NCBI GenBank assembly: GCA_964565705.1
Contig: CAZMGD010000003.1
Coordinates: forward strand, 17,018-81,017
Source: CAZMGD01 sp964565705
Lineage (GTDB): Bacteria > Actinomycetota > Acidimicrobiia > Acidimicrobiales > Ilumatobacteraceae
Direction: 5' to 3'
DNA: 64,000 bases
Shown: one piece after another, positions 1 through 7,976 of the stretch
Layout: every line of letters starts with the position of its first letter
Numbering within the stretch: the first letter of the stretch is position 1
The notes under the pieces: generated by a model
Databases searched by the model: none
What the model was told of the DNA's origin: nothing
Seen by the model: only the letters and a program-made list of their open reading frames with translations
Made by a program: the position numbers and the translations under genes

Positions 1-188
1 TCCAGCTCGACTCCGGCCAGGACCTCTCGGTCGGCTACCTCAGCCACGACGCCGAGCAGGTGCAGCTGTACCTCGAGGAGAGCTTCACGTTCCGGGTCAA
101 GGAACCGGATGCGGCGATCGCTCTCGTTCCGCCCACGGCCGCCCGCCGCGCACCGGCGCGTGCTGCTGCGGCCCGCAAGCGCACGTAG
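1..188 (+). CDS. Encapsulin shell protein, C-terminal fragment (5' end outside window)
   Basis: The frame starting at base 3 is open into the window and ends at TAG 186-188. The translated tail (about 61 residues) contains GQDLSVGYLSHDAEQVQLYL followed by EESFTFRV-KEPDAAIAL. This is the conserved end of family 1 encapsulins (linocin-M18/Cfp29/T. maritima type), which self-assemble into protein nanocompartments. After the usual end of the fold it carries about 20 further residues rich in Ala, Arg and Pro, ending RKRT. In characterised family 1 shells the C terminus faces outward, so this would be a positively charged surface tail (inference). The cargo gene (DyP peroxidase or ferritin-like) would normally lie upstream and is not visible. 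The family is recognised from memory of the motif; no alignment was run. Confidence 0.82.
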   Translation, partial: QLDSGQDLSVGYLSHDAEQVQLYLEESFTFRVKEPDAAIALVPPTAARRAPARAAAARKRT

Positions 189-245
189 TCCGTCGCCCGA
201 CCGATTCGGTCCTGCGGCAGGGCGCGTCGGTAGGGTGCCGGGCAT

Positions 246-1079
246 ATGAGTGCTGGGGATCCGATCGCATCTGGTGAGCTGCTCCACACCGTCGTCGACG
301 GGGTGGCCACGATCACACTGAACCGACCCGACTCGGCGAACGCGATCACACCCGATCAGCGCAACACCGTGATCCGATTGATGGAGGATGCCAGCGGCGA
401 CCTGAACGTGCGCGTCGTCGTCATCACCGCGGTCGGCAAGCACTTCTGCACGGGTGCCGACCTGCGCGTCTCCAAGATCCCCGACAACCCGCGGCCCGAG
501 GGTGCGCCCGAGCGGGCGGTCGGCGACGTCGGCCGCAACATCAAGCGCGGTGCCCAGCGCCTCGTCACCTCGATCATGGACTGCGAGAAGCCCGTGATCG
601 CCGCGGTCAACGGCACCGCCGCCGGCATCGGCTCGCACATCGCGCTCAGCGCCGACCTGATCATCGCCGCCGACACTGCTCGCTTCATCGAGGTGTTCTC
701 GAGGCGCGGCATCACTCCCGACGGCGGTGGTGCCTACCTGCTACCGCGGATCATCGGCCTGCCGAAGGCGAAGGAGATGGTCTTCTTCGGCGACGACCTG
801 CCTGCCGCTGATGCCGAGCGGATCGGCCTCGTCAACAAGGTCGTGCCCGCCGCCGAGCTGGAGGCGGCGACCGCCGAGTGGGCCGGGCGCCTGGCCAAAG
901 GTCCGACCAAGGCGATCAGCCTCGCCAAGTTCCTCCTCAACCGCAGCCTCGACAGCGACCGCCAGACGGCGTTCGAGGAGGAGGCGTGGGCGCAAGAGCT
1001 CGCCTCGCGCACCGACGACTTCCAAGAGGGTGTGCAGGCGTTCATCGAGCGGCGTGAGGTCGCGTTCCGGGGCTGGTAG
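246..1079 (+). CDS. Enoyl-CoA hydratase/isomerase family protein
   Basis: A 277-residue crotonase-fold protein. It has the N-terminal VATITLNRPDSANAIT strand, the HFCTGADLR oxyanion-hole loop (about residues 58-70), NGTAAGIGSHIAL for the second oxyanion NH, and ITPDGGGAYLLPRIIG. It is predicted to hydrate or isomerise an unsaturated acyl-CoA in beta-oxidation. The segment where rat crotonase has its catalytic Glu144 reads EVFSRRG here, so the exact reaction is uncertain. ATG 246 fits the family N terminus. It is followed 21 nt later by the old-yellow-enzyme-type gene in the same direction, so the two probably form an operon. No TetR-type palindrome is seen in front of it. Confidence 0.88.
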   Translation: MSAGDPIASGELLHTVVDGVATITLNRPDSANAITPDQRNTVIRLMEDASGDLNVRVVVITAVGKHFCTGADLRVSKIPDNPRPEGAPERAVGDVGRNIKRGAQRLVTSIMDCEKPVIAAVNGTAAGIGSHIALSADLIIAADTARFIEVFSRRGITPDGGGAYLLPRIIGLPKAKEMVFFGDDLPAADAERIGLVNKVVPAAELEAATAEWAGRLAKGPTKAISLAKFLLNRSLDSDRQTAFEEEAWAQELASRTDDFQEGVQAFIERREVAFRGW

Positions 1080-1100
1080 CCACGATCAGAAGGGGGAGAC

Positions 1101-2999
1101 GTGACGGATGGGGGCTTTCGTCACCTGCTGACGCCGGGGTGCATCGGCGCCATGGAGCTGCGCAACCGGATCCTGATGTGCCCGATGGGCGACGCGCTCG
1201 CCGATCCCGACGGCACGGTCAACGATCGCCAGCTGGCCTACTACGGGGCCCGAGCGCGCGGCGGTGTCGCGCTCGTCATCATGGGATCGGTGTCGGCCAG
1301 CTACCCGTACGGCTGCTACAGCCCTGGCCAGACCGGCGCGAGCGACGACCGCTTCGTGCCGGGGCTCACGCGCATGGCCGATGAGGTCCACCGCCACGGT
1401 GCCAAGATCGCGGCCCAGATCACCCACGACGCCGGCAACAGCCGCTTCGACACCGAGCAGGGCTTCCCGGTGCTCGTGCCGTCGGTGCCGCATCCCGATC
1501 CGCCCGACCGCCTGTCGGGGATGGTCACGCCCGCCGAGGTCGAGGCGATGATGAAACCGTTCGTCACGCCGACGTCGAAGTTCGACATCAAGGTCGCCGA
1601 CGAGGACGACATCGCCCAGCTGATCGAATGGTTCGCCAGCGCCGCCGAGCGGCTGGTCGGCTGCGGGTTCGACGGCATCGAGCTCCACGCCGGCCACGGC
1701 TACATCCTCGACTCGTTCCTGTCGCCGGCCACGAACCGCCGCGACGACCGTTGGGGTGGACCGGTCGAGAACCGGGCCCGCCTGCTGCTCGAGGTGCTCC
1801 GTGCCGTGACGTCGCGAGTGGGTGATGGCGTGCCGGTGTGGATGCGGATCAACGCCGAGGAGCGCCACCGGCCAGGCGGCGAGACGCTGCCCGACACGCT
1901 GCGGGTGATCGAGATGGCGGTCAACGCCGGCTTGGCCGCGGTGCACGTCAGCACGTTCTCCAACCCGATGGTCGGCATCGGCATCTGCGACGCGCACACG
2001 CCGCAGGATCCCGGGCACCTGCGCCCCAACTTCCAGGCGGTCAAGGCGTCGACGACCGTGCCGGTGATCGGGTTCGGGCGTCTGGAGCCTGACCTCGCCG
2101 AGGACGTGCTCGGCAGCGGCGATGCCGACTTCGTCGCGATGGGACGTCAGCTGCTGGCCGACCCCGACCTGCCGAACAAGCTGGCGCGCGGCGAGGCAGA
2201 CGACATCCGACCGTGCATCTACCAGTACCGCTGCATCAACAACATCTTCGTCAACGAATCGATCCGCTGCGCGGTGAACGCGGCGACCGCCGAGGGCGAC
2301 GAGGTCGCCCCACCGCCCGCAGCGCGCCCCCGTCGCGTCCTCGTCGTCGGCGCCGGACCCGCCGGGATGGAGACGGCGCACCTGCTCGCTCGGTCCGGCC
2401 ATCAGGTGACGCTCGCCGACGAGGCGACCGAGCTCGGCGGCCGGTTGATCCAGGCCGCGGAGGTCGATCCGCAGATGGCTGCCCTGCTCGGCTGGCTGCG
2501 CCGTCAGGTGTCTCGGTCAGACGTCGAGTTGCGGCTCGGCGACCGGCTCGACGCCGGGGGTGTCGCGGCGATCGGCGCCGACGAGGTGGTCGACGCCACC
2601 GGGACGTCGTGGCCAGGCCTCGACCGGTTCGTCGCCTCCTGGCCGACGTGGCCCCGAGACGAGCCGCTGACCATCGAGGGTGGCGACAAGCCGGCGGTGT
2701 CGATCGCGGTCGCCGCAGCTGGTCAGGGCGTCGACGTCACGGTGGTCGAGCCGAGCGGCGTGTTCGCCCAGCGCGTCGGGCTGCCGGGTCGGGCCCGTTT
2801 CGTCCACGACGCCGAGCAGGCCGGCGTGCACCTCGTCACCGAGACGTCAGACGCGCCCGAGGTGTTCGATCTCCGCCCCGCCGTGCCGGTGTCCGTCGGC
2901 CACCTCGGCGCCCACCTCGTCGGCGACGTCACCGGCACCTGGGGCATCGAACCCGCCTTCCAGCAAGCCAGAGCCCTCGCCCAACTCCTGGCCCGCTGA
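1101..2999 (+). CDS. 2,4-dienoyl-CoA reductase-like FMN/FAD oxidoreductase (old yellow enzyme fusion)
   Basis: 632 residues with GTG start 1101 behind an AGGGGGAG ribosome site. Residues 1-360 form an OYE TIM barrel (HAGHGYILDSFLSPATNRRDDRWGG motif region, about 195-222). A Cys cluster follows, then a FAD/NAD(P) Rossmann domain (VLVVGAGPAGMETAHLLARSG). The layout is that of bacterial 2,4-dienoyl-CoA reductase, trimethylamine dehydrogenase and related enoate reductases, which pass hydride from NAD(P)H via FAD and a 4Fe-4S cluster to FMN. The cluster motif is unusual: Cys372, Cys378 and Cys390 are present, but the second ligand of the usual C-X2-C-X3-C-X11-C is Gln375. Cofactor content therefore needs testing. 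A role in reducing a conjugated enone or enoyl-CoA is inferred. Confidence 0.85.
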   Translation: MTDGGFRHLLTPGCIGAMELRNRILMCPMGDALADPDGTVNDRQLAYYGARARGGVALVIMGSVSASYPYGCYSPGQTGASDDRFVPGLTRMADEVHRHGAKIAAQITHDAGNSRFDTEQGFPVLVPSVPHPDPPDRLSGMVTPAEVEAMMKPFVTPTSKFDIKVADEDDIAQLIEWFASAAERLVGCGFDGIELHAGHGYILDSFLSPATNRRDDRWGGPVENRARLLLEVLRAVTSRVGDGVPVWMRINAEERHRPGGETLPDTLRVIEMAVNAGLAAVHVSTFSNPMVGIGICDAHTPQDPGHLRPNFQAVKASTTVPVIGFGRLEPDLAEDVLGSGDADFVAMGRQLLADPDLPNKLARGEADDIRPCIYQYRCINNIFVNESIRCAVNAATAEGDEVAPPPAARPRRVLVVGAGPAGMETAHLLARSGHQVTLADEATELGGRLIQAAEVDPQMAALLGWLRRQVSRSDVELRLGDRLDAGGVAAIGADEVVDATGTSWPGLDRFVASWPTWPRDEPLTIEGGDKPAVSIAVAAAGQGVDVTVVEPSGVFAQRVGLPGRARFVHDAEQAGVHLVTETSDAPEVFDLRPAVPVSVGHLGAHLVGDVTGTWGIEPAFQQARALAQLLAR

Positions 3000-3010
3000 C
3001 ACCACCTCGA

Positions 3011-3067
3011 GACGAACCTGCGGTCGAACAGCGCCCGAAACGGGCGCGATCCGACCGCAGGTTCGTT
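3011..3067. repeat. REP-like palindrome, copy 1
   Basis: Bases 3012-3026 pair perfectly (15 bp) with 3052-3066. Inside is a 7-bp stem, 3031-3037 with 3041-3047, capped by AAA. It lies between two convergent genes, so it may also end transcription in both directions, but it has no U-tract. The right arm is identical over 25 bases to copy 3 near 60111. Confidence 0.85.
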
Positions 3068-3084
3068 CGGGGAGGTACAACGAG

Positions 3085-3139
3085 ACGAACCTGCGGTCAC
3101 ATCCGGCCCGAATCGGGCGCGATGTGACCGCAGGTTCGG
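3085..3139. repeat. REP-like palindrome, copy 2
   Basis: Bases 3086-3103 pair perfectly (18 bp) with 3121-3138. An inner GCCCG/CGGGC stem (3106-3110 with 3114-3118) surrounds AAT. Compared with copy 1 the stem has changed on both sides (GGTCG/CGACC has become GGTCACATC/GATGTGACC), so pairing is preserved. It is a direct tandem copy 17 nt after copy 1. Confidence 0.85.
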
Positions 3140-3159
3140 TTGGAGAGGGCAGGGGTTGG

Positions 3160-4380
3160 CTACGGGCGCCAGCGGCCGTCGGCGCTGAGGCGCAGCATCT
3201 TGATCGCGTTGCCGCGGGCGATCTTGGCGACGGTGGCGTCGTCGAGGTGGGCCACCTGCTCGGCGAAGATCTTCTTGGTGTACGGCCACGTCGAGTCGGT
3301 GTGCGGGTAGTCGGTCTCGAACGTGACCTGATCCTCACCGATCTCGGCCAGGCTGCGCAGACCGTGCTTGTCACGGAAGAAGCAGCCGAAGATGCGATCC
3401 TTGTAGTAGGTGCTCGGCGGATCGGGGATCGTGTCCCGGACGCCACCCCAGGCCCGGTGCTCCAACCACACGTCGTCGGCGCGCTCGATCATGTACGGCA
3501 GCCAGCCGATCTGGCCCTCGCTGTAGGCGAGGCGCAGCTTCGGGAAGCGCACCATGACACCCGAGAACAGGTAGTCGCTGAACGAGCTCATCGCGTTGCC
3601 GAAGCTCAGCGTGGCGGCGACCGCCGGCGGAGCGTCCGACGACGTGGCCGGCATCTGGCTGCTCGAGCCGATGTGCATGCACACGAGGGTGTCGGTGTCG
3701 TTGCAGGCGGCGAAGAACGGGTCCCAGTACTGGCTGTGCAGCGTCGGCAGGCCGAGCTTGGCGGGGATCTCGCTGAACGCGACGGCGGTGCAGCCGCGGG
3801 CGGCGTTGCGGTTGATCTCCTCGACGGCCAGGTTCACGTCCCACAGCGGGATGATCGGCAGCGGGATCAGGCGGCCGTCGGCGTCGCCGCACCATTCCTC
3901 GACCATCCAGTCGTTGTAGGCGCGCACGCAGGCGAGGGCCAGTTCCTTGTCGGTTGCCTCGGCGAACGTCTGGCCGCAGAACCGGGGGAACGTCGGGAAG
4001 CACAGCGACGACTCGACGCCGTCGAGGTCCATGTCCTCCAGGCGGGCCGTCGGGTCGTAGCAGCCGGGCCGCATCTCGTCGTAGGTGATCGGCGCCATCT
4101 CCATGTCGTCACGGTCGAAGCCGACGGCGGCGACGTGGCGCTTGTGCGGCGCGATCAGGTCTTCGTAGAACCAGCACGAGCTCTTCGGCGCGTCGTCGGA
4201 CCACTGGAAGTCGTACTTGACGCCACCGAGGTAGGTCATCTTGGCGATGCCCCGATCCTCGACGCGCGGCGAGCGCGGATCGTCGGCGAACTTCTTCGGC
4301 AGCCACTTCTGGAACAGGTGCGGCGGCTCGACGACGTGATCGTCGACGCTGACGAACTTCGGAATCTCCCGCTCGGTCAT
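3160..4380 (-). CDS. Amidohydrolase family 2 (ACMSD-like) metal-dependent hydrolase
   Basis: A 406-residue TIM-barrel amidohydrolase of the 'SVDDHVVEPP' group. Visible motifs are SVDDHVVEPP near the N terminus (metal-site region), MRPGCYDP, SSLCFPTFPRFCGQ, CMHIGSSSQMP (barrel-strand His), YSEGQIGWLP and ETDYPHTDS (Asp/His near the active site). The family includes hydrolases and decarboxylases; the substrate is unknown. It is strikingly similar to the protein at 31706-32914 in the second catabolic block, which indicates a paralogue pair. A TetR-type palindrome at 4423-4439 sits 43 nt upstream of the ATG, so it is probably a single-gene unit of that regulon. It converges with the OYE-type gene. 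Confidence 0.85.
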   Translation of the reverse strand: MTEREIPKFVSVDDHVVEPPHLFQKWLPKKFADDPRSPRVEDRGIAKMTYLGGVKYDFQWSDDAPKSSCWFYEDLIAPHKRHVAAVGFDRDDMEMAPITYDEMRPGCYDPTARLEDMDLDGVESSLCFPTFPRFCGQTFAEATDKELALACVRAYNDWMVEEWCGDADGRLIPLPIIPLWDVNLAVEEINRNAARGCTAVAFSEIPAKLGLPTLHSQYWDPFFAACNDTDTLVCMHIGSSSQMPATSSDAPPAVAATLSFGNAMSSFSDYLFSGVMVRFPKLRLAYSEGQIGWLPYMIERADDVWLEHRAWGGVRDTIPDPPSTYYKDRIFGCFFRDKHGLRSLAEIGEDQVTFETDYPHTDSTWPYTKKIFAEQVAHLDDATVAKIARGNAIKMLRLSADGRWRP

Positions 4381-4422
4381 CTCGGCCCCCTCATGGGAAG
4401 GAAATCCTTGTGGATCAAGGTT

Positions 4423-4439
4423 TCTGACACGGTATCAGA
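4423..4439. promoter_or_regulatory. TetR-type operator, site A
   Basis: A 17-bp imperfect palindrome, TCTGACACGGTATCAGA, matching the consensus TCTGACG-N3-CGTCAGA found at five other catabolic promoters. It is 43 nt upstream of the amidohydrolase start and overlaps the stop codon (4435-4437) of the neighbouring LLM gene. Confidence 0.7.
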
Positions 4440-5346
4440 TCTTTTCGAGAACTCGACTGGCGAACTTCTCGACAGCAGCACTGTACGACGCCAGATCGGT
4501 GGCGGGCATCGCCACGGCCAGTGCGGTGGCCCCGGCCTCGCGCAGCTGGTGGATCTCGTCGACCAGTTCGCCGGGATCCCACTCGCCGCCCCAGATCGTC
4601 AGCGCCTTGGGGATCGCGATGACGTCCAGCGCATCGGTGCGACCGGCGGCGGCCTCCATCGCCCGCAGCTCGGCGACGCGAGCAGCCAGATCGGCGACGG
4701 TCTCCATGCCCGGCGTGCCCAGGCGCTGCTCCGACTTCTTCGGGCTGGGCATCGGCGACCAACCGTTGGCGTGGGCGACGGCCCGGCGCATCGCCGCCTT
4801 CGAGTTGCCGCCGACCCAGATCGGCGGATGCGGGCGCTGCACCGGCGCCGGGCGCACCACGGACTGGCGTGCGGTGTAGCCGACGCCGTCGTGGTCGAAC
4901 GGCTCGCCCTGCCACGCGAGGCGCATCGCGACGAGCGCGTCGTCGGCCCGCCGGGCCCGGTCGTCGAACGAGGCACCGAGGGCGTCGAACTCCGGCTGGA
5001 GGTAACCGACCCCGACGCCGACGATCACCCGGCCGGCGGACAGGGCGTCGAGGCTGGCGACCGCCTTCGCCGCCAGCAGCGGGTTGCGGTAGCCGAGCAC
5101 GAGCAGGTTGAGGTGCAGCCGCAGCGTGGTGGTCGCGGCGGCCACGAAGCTGAGCGCGACGAACGGATCGAGCGTCTCGTGGCCGGTGGTCAGCCACGCC
5201 GCGTCGGGCGCGGGGTGATCGGTGACGAACACGGCGTCGAAGCCCGCCTGCTCCGCCACCCGGGATGCGGCGGCGATGCCGGCGGCCGTGCACAGCGTGC
5301 CGGACGGATCGGGGCGGTCGATGGGCAGGCTGACGGACACCTTCAT
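4435..5346 (-). CDS. LLM class F420-dependent oxidoreductase (TIGR03619-like)
   Basis: 303 residues in the luciferase-like monooxygenase fold: MKVSVSLPIDRP start, FDAVFVTDHPAP, LRLHLNLLVLGYRNPLL, GRVIVGVGVGYLQPEFDALG, and PPIWVGGNSKAAMRRAV. The GRV-xx-GxGxGY-xxEF pattern is typical of actinobacterial F420-dependent reductases or dehydrogenases. The start ATG 5346 is set by the family N terminus; the frame stays open upstream but that part is shadow. It lies 14 nt after the second LLM gene (5361-6344), with tetR upstream of both, so tetR-LLM-LLM probably form one unit. The substrate is unknown; a hydride transfer on a CoA-linked or cyclic ketone intermediate is inferred from context only. Confidence 0.85.
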   Translation of the reverse strand: MKVSVSLPIDRPDPSGTLCTAAGIAAASRVAEQAGFDAVFVTDHPAPDAAWLTTGHETLDPFVALSFVAAATTTLRLHLNLLVLGYRNPLLAAKAVASLDALSAGRVIVGVGVGYLQPEFDALGASFDDRARRADDALVAMRLAWQGEPFDHDGVGYTARQSVVRPAPVQRPHPPIWVGGNSKAAMRRAVAHANGWSPMPSPKKSEQRLGTPGMETVADLAARVAELRAMEAAAGRTDALDVIAIPKALTIWGGEWDPGELVDEIHQLREAGATALAVAMPATDLASYSAAVEKFASRVLEKI

Positions 5347-5360
5347 GGGTCGATCCTCGC

Positions 5361-6344
5361 TCAGAGGTGTGGCAGCACCTCGTGCTGGAGCAGTTCGAGG
5401 CTCTCCCACGACCACTCCGGATCGATGCCGCCCATCAGCGGGTGCAGGATCAGCCCCTGCGCGCCCTCCGGCATCGCCTGGACCATCGCGATGGTCTCGG
5501 CCGGGGTGAGGATCTGGTACACGCCCTCCCGCCGCATCGCCTCGACCGAGTCGGCCTTGCTCTCGGTCATCGACGGCGTGTCCTCGGTCTGCCACGACGA
5601 GAACGCTGCCGCGTCGTGCACGGCGAGCGGGCCGATGCGGGCCCAGTCGCGCTCGGGGTCGTTGCTGACGTGCAGGAAGTTCGGACCGCTCGGCCGGGAG
5701 ATGAACACCGGCGCGTTGCCGCTGCGCTCGCACTCCTCGTGGTACGCGGCCTCGATCGCCGGGTCGAAGTAGCTGGGGATCATGCCCATCCCGAGCCGGG
5801 CGGCGCGGCGGGCGGCGATCGTCGACGAGCCGCCCATCACCTGGATCGGCCCGCCCGGCGTGACCGGCGACGGCTGCACGCGCACGGTGCGGCCCTCGTA
5901 CTCGAACGGCTCGCCCGTCCAGGCCTGGCGCAGGACGTCGACGACCTCCTCCAGGCGCTTGCCGCGGCGGTGGAAGTCCGAGTGCAGCACCTCGAACTCG
6001 AGCTCGCGGTAGCCGATCGCGAACGTGACGATCACCCGGTACGGTCCGGCGAGGTTGTCGAGCGTGGCGAGATCCTCGGCGAGGCGGATCGGGTCCCACA
6101 GTGGGGCGACGACCGCGGCGACGGTGATCGGGATCCGTTTCGTCGCCCCGGCGACAGCGCCGCCGACGACCAGCGGCGAGGGCATGTAGCCGTCGTCGGT
6201 CACGTGGTGCTCGCTGAGCGAGATCGTCGTGAACCCTTGAGCGTCGGCCCACCGTGCCTGCTCGATCATCGCCGAGTAGAGCGCGCTGTGCGGCGCCCCC
6301 TCCGGTGCCCGGCGCATGTCGTAGCGCAGCGTGACGTCGACCAT
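5361..6344 (-). CDS. LLM class flavin/F420-dependent oxidoreductase
   Basis: 327 residues of the luciferase-like superfamily. MVDVTLRYDMR start, FTTISLSEHHVTDDGYMPSPL (the His-rich strand typical of bacterial luciferase-like enzymes), GPYRVIVTFAIGYRELEFEVL, PIQVMGGSSTIAARRAARLG, and a C-terminal helix. The start ATG 6344 has a good ribosome site (CGGGGGAT). It belongs to a different subgroup from the neighbour at 4435-5346, so the two are not a simple duplication. It is probably co-transcribed from the tetR promoter (34 nt after the tetR stop). Either FMN or F420 could be the cofactor. Confidence 0.83.
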   Translation of the reverse strand: MVDVTLRYDMRRAPEGAPHSALYSAMIEQARWADAQGFTTISLSEHHVTDDGYMPSPLVVGGAVAGATKRIPITVAAVVAPLWDPIRLAEDLATLDNLAGPYRVIVTFAIGYRELEFEVLHSDFHRRGKRLEEVVDVLRQAWTGEPFEYEGRTVRVQPSPVTPGGPIQVMGGSSTIAARRAARLGMGMIPSYFDPAIEAAYHEECERSGNAPVFISRPSGPNFLHVSNDPERDWARIGPLAVHDAAAFSSWQTEDTPSMTESKADSVEAMRREGVYQILTPAETIAMVQAMPEGAQGLILHPLMGGIDPEWSWESLELLQHEVLPHL

Positions 6345-6377
6345 GTGTGTATCCCCCGAGGTGTGTTGGTGAACCGG

Positions 6378-7016
6378 CTACAGCGTGCGGCCGGTGAGTG
6401 TCTGGTAGATGATCGCGGTGATCGTGTCGGCCAGGCGTTCGCGGGTCAGACCGCGGCGCTCCATCGACGTCTCGTAGGCGAGCAATCGCTCGACCATCGC
6501 GACCATGGCCGATCCGGCGGCGAACGCTTCGATCTCAGGCGACACCCGGCCGGCGGCCTGTCCGTCGCGCACCGACTCGGCCATTGGCTCGACCAGCATG
6601 ACGTTGGATCTGCGTCGCGCGTCGCGGAAGCGGCGATCGCCCTCCTCGGCCTTGAGGTTGCGGATGCGCAGCACCGCGTGGTGCTCGTCCCAGAACTTCA
6701 GGTAGGCGTCCACGAAGTCACGGGCCCGAGCGGGGCCGTCGGAGCCACCCCAACCACCGTTCAGGTGGTCGACGAGCGGACGCTCGTGGTCGGTGGCCTC
6801 GTCGGCGAGGGCGAGGATCGCAGCGTCGACGTCGGCGAAGTACTGGTAGAAGGTCGCCGGCGAGGTGCCGACTTCGCGGGTGACATCGACGACCTTGAGC
6901 TCCATGACCCCGCGCTCCTGGAGGAGGCGGGCGGTGGTCTCGAGCAACCGGCGCCGGGTGTGTTGGGCCCGGGCACCGATCACCCGGCCATCGGCGGCGA
7001 GCACCTCGTTCGTCAT
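6378..7016 (-). CDS. TetR family transcriptional regulator
   Basis: 212 residues. The N-terminal HTH is RRRLLETTARLLQERGVMELKVVDVTREVGTSPATFYQYFADVDAA (residues about 20-65), the standard TetR recognition region. The rest is an all-helical ligand/dimer domain. ATG 7016 is preferred over GTG 7028 because a TAACGT -10-like hexamer (7032-7027, minus strand) overlaps that GTG and would give a very short leader. A perfect-arm palindrome (7042-7058) is 25 nt upstream and covers the presumed -35, which fits autorepression. The same palindrome stands before five other catabolic promoters in the window, so this is the best candidate for their repressor. The ligand is probably an acyl-CoA or pathway intermediate (inference). 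Confidence 0.9.
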   Translation of the reverse strand: MTNEVLAADGRVIGARAQHTRRRLLETTARLLQERGVMELKVVDVTREVGTSPATFYQYFADVDAAILALADEATDHERPLVDHLNGGWGGSDGPARARDFVDAYLKFWDEHHAVLRIRNLKAEEGDRRFRDARRRSNVMLVEPMAESVRDGQAAGRVSPEIEAFAAGSAMVAMVERLLAYETSMERRGLTRERLADTITAIIYQTLTGRTL

Positions 7017-7041
7017 GGTGCCGGTCACGTTACTGCGCGTT

Positions 7042-7058
7042 TCTGACGGGGCGTCAGA
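7042..7058. promoter_or_regulatory. TetR-type operator, site B (tetR promoter)
   Basis: TCTGACG-GGG-CGTCAGA: 7-bp arms, perfect, 3-bp spacer. It is 25 nt upstream of the tetR ATG and overlaps its probable -35 region. It is the best-conserved copy with sites D and E. Confidence 0.8.
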
Positions 7059-7064
7059 TCCTGT

Positions 7065-7964
7065 TCAGGCGCCGTAGACCGGGCCGGGCGTCGGGGCCTC
7101 GGCGATCAGGTCGGCGACGATCGCGCCCACCTCGTCGGGGTCGTAGCGGGCACCCTTGTCGAAGGGCTTGCCGTGCTGCCAGCCGTCGGCGACGCTCAGC
7201 TCGCCGCCGGCGATCTCGAACATCCGCCCGGTCACGTTGCACGCCGACGAGCCGAGCCAGACGACGATCGGTGAGATGTTGGCGGGATCCATCGCGTCGA
7301 AGCCCGACTCGGGCTTGCGCATCATCTCGGCGAACGCATCCTCGGTCATCCGGCTGCGCGCGGACGGGGCGATGCCGTTGGCGAGGATGCCGTAGCGGCC
7401 GAGCTCCACCGCGGCGGTGATCGTGAACCCGGCGATGCCGGCCTTGGCCGCGACGTAGTTGGCCTGGGAGACGCTGCCGAACAGGCCGGCGCCCGACGTC
7501 GTCGTGACGATGCGGGCCTCGACCGGCGTGCCGGCCTTGGACTGCGCCCGCCAGTGGTCGATCGCGTGGCGCACCGGGCAGAACATGCCGCGCAGGTGCA
7601 CCTTGATGACCGCATCCCACTCGTCGACGGACATGTTGACGATCATCCGGTCGCGCACGATGCCGGCGTTGCAGACGAGCGTGTCGATGCTGCCGAACGT
7701 GTCGATCGCCTGCTGGATCAGGCGCCCGGCGCCGTCCCAGTCGCTGACGTCGTCGCCGTTGACGGCGGCGCGCCCGCCGGCGGCCTCGATCTCGTTGACG
7801 ACCTCCTGCGCGGGGCTGAGGTCGGCGCCCTCGCCGCCGAGCGTGGCGCCGAGGTCGTTGACGATGACCGCCGCGCCCTCCGCGGCGAAGGCGAGTGCAT
7901 GCGCTCGGCCGAGCCCGCGCCCACCGCCGGTGATGACGACGACGCGCCCGTCACAGATTCCCAT
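7065..7964 (-). CDS. (3R)-hydroxyacyl-CoA dehydrogenase-type SDR (17beta-HSD4/MFE-2 like)
   Basis: 299 residues. The Rossmann motif VVVITGGGRGLGRAHALAFAAEGA with a long VNDLGATLGGEG insert is typical of the dehydrogenase domain of MFE-2 and of actinobacterial steroid side-chain hydroxyacyl-CoA dehydrogenases. NAG is at about residue 97 and the Ser-Tyr-Lys set is in SGAGLFGSVSQANYVAAKAG. It should oxidise a 3-hydroxyacyl-CoA with NAD+. The ATG has a GGAGAG site. It sits 12 nt downstream of the acyl-CoA dehydrogenase small subunit, so it completes a three-gene operon (large subunit, small subunit, SDR) under site C. In the M. tuberculosis steroid regulon a similar SDR (Rv3548c) serves side-chain beta-oxidation; assignment to steroids here is inference. 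Confidence 0.85.
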   Translation of the reverse strand: MGICDGRVVVITGGGRGLGRAHALAFAAEGAAVIVNDLGATLGGEGADLSPAQEVVNEIEAAGGRAAVNGDDVSDWDGAGRLIQQAIDTFGSIDTLVCNAGIVRDRMIVNMSVDEWDAVIKVHLRGMFCPVRHAIDHWRAQSKAGTPVEARIVTTTSGAGLFGSVSQANYVAAKAGIAGFTITAAVELGRYGILANGIAPSARSRMTEDAFAEMMRKPESGFDAMDPANISPIVVWLGSSACNVTGRMFEIAGGELSVADGWQHGKPFDKGARYDPDEVGAIVADLIAEAPTPGPVYGA

Positions 7965-7976
7965 CTTGTTCTCTCC

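Noticed and set aside
199..211. Palindrome GACCGA-T-TCGGTC after the encapsulin gene
   Set aside because: Short, single, and without a partner elsewhere; could be a terminator stem but not enough evidence.
2680..5772. Open frame of about 1030 codons on the + strand
   Set aside because: It lies antisense to the amidohydrolase and LLM genes, is rich in Arg/Ala/Gly/Val without family motifs, and results from the third-position GC of the real genes.
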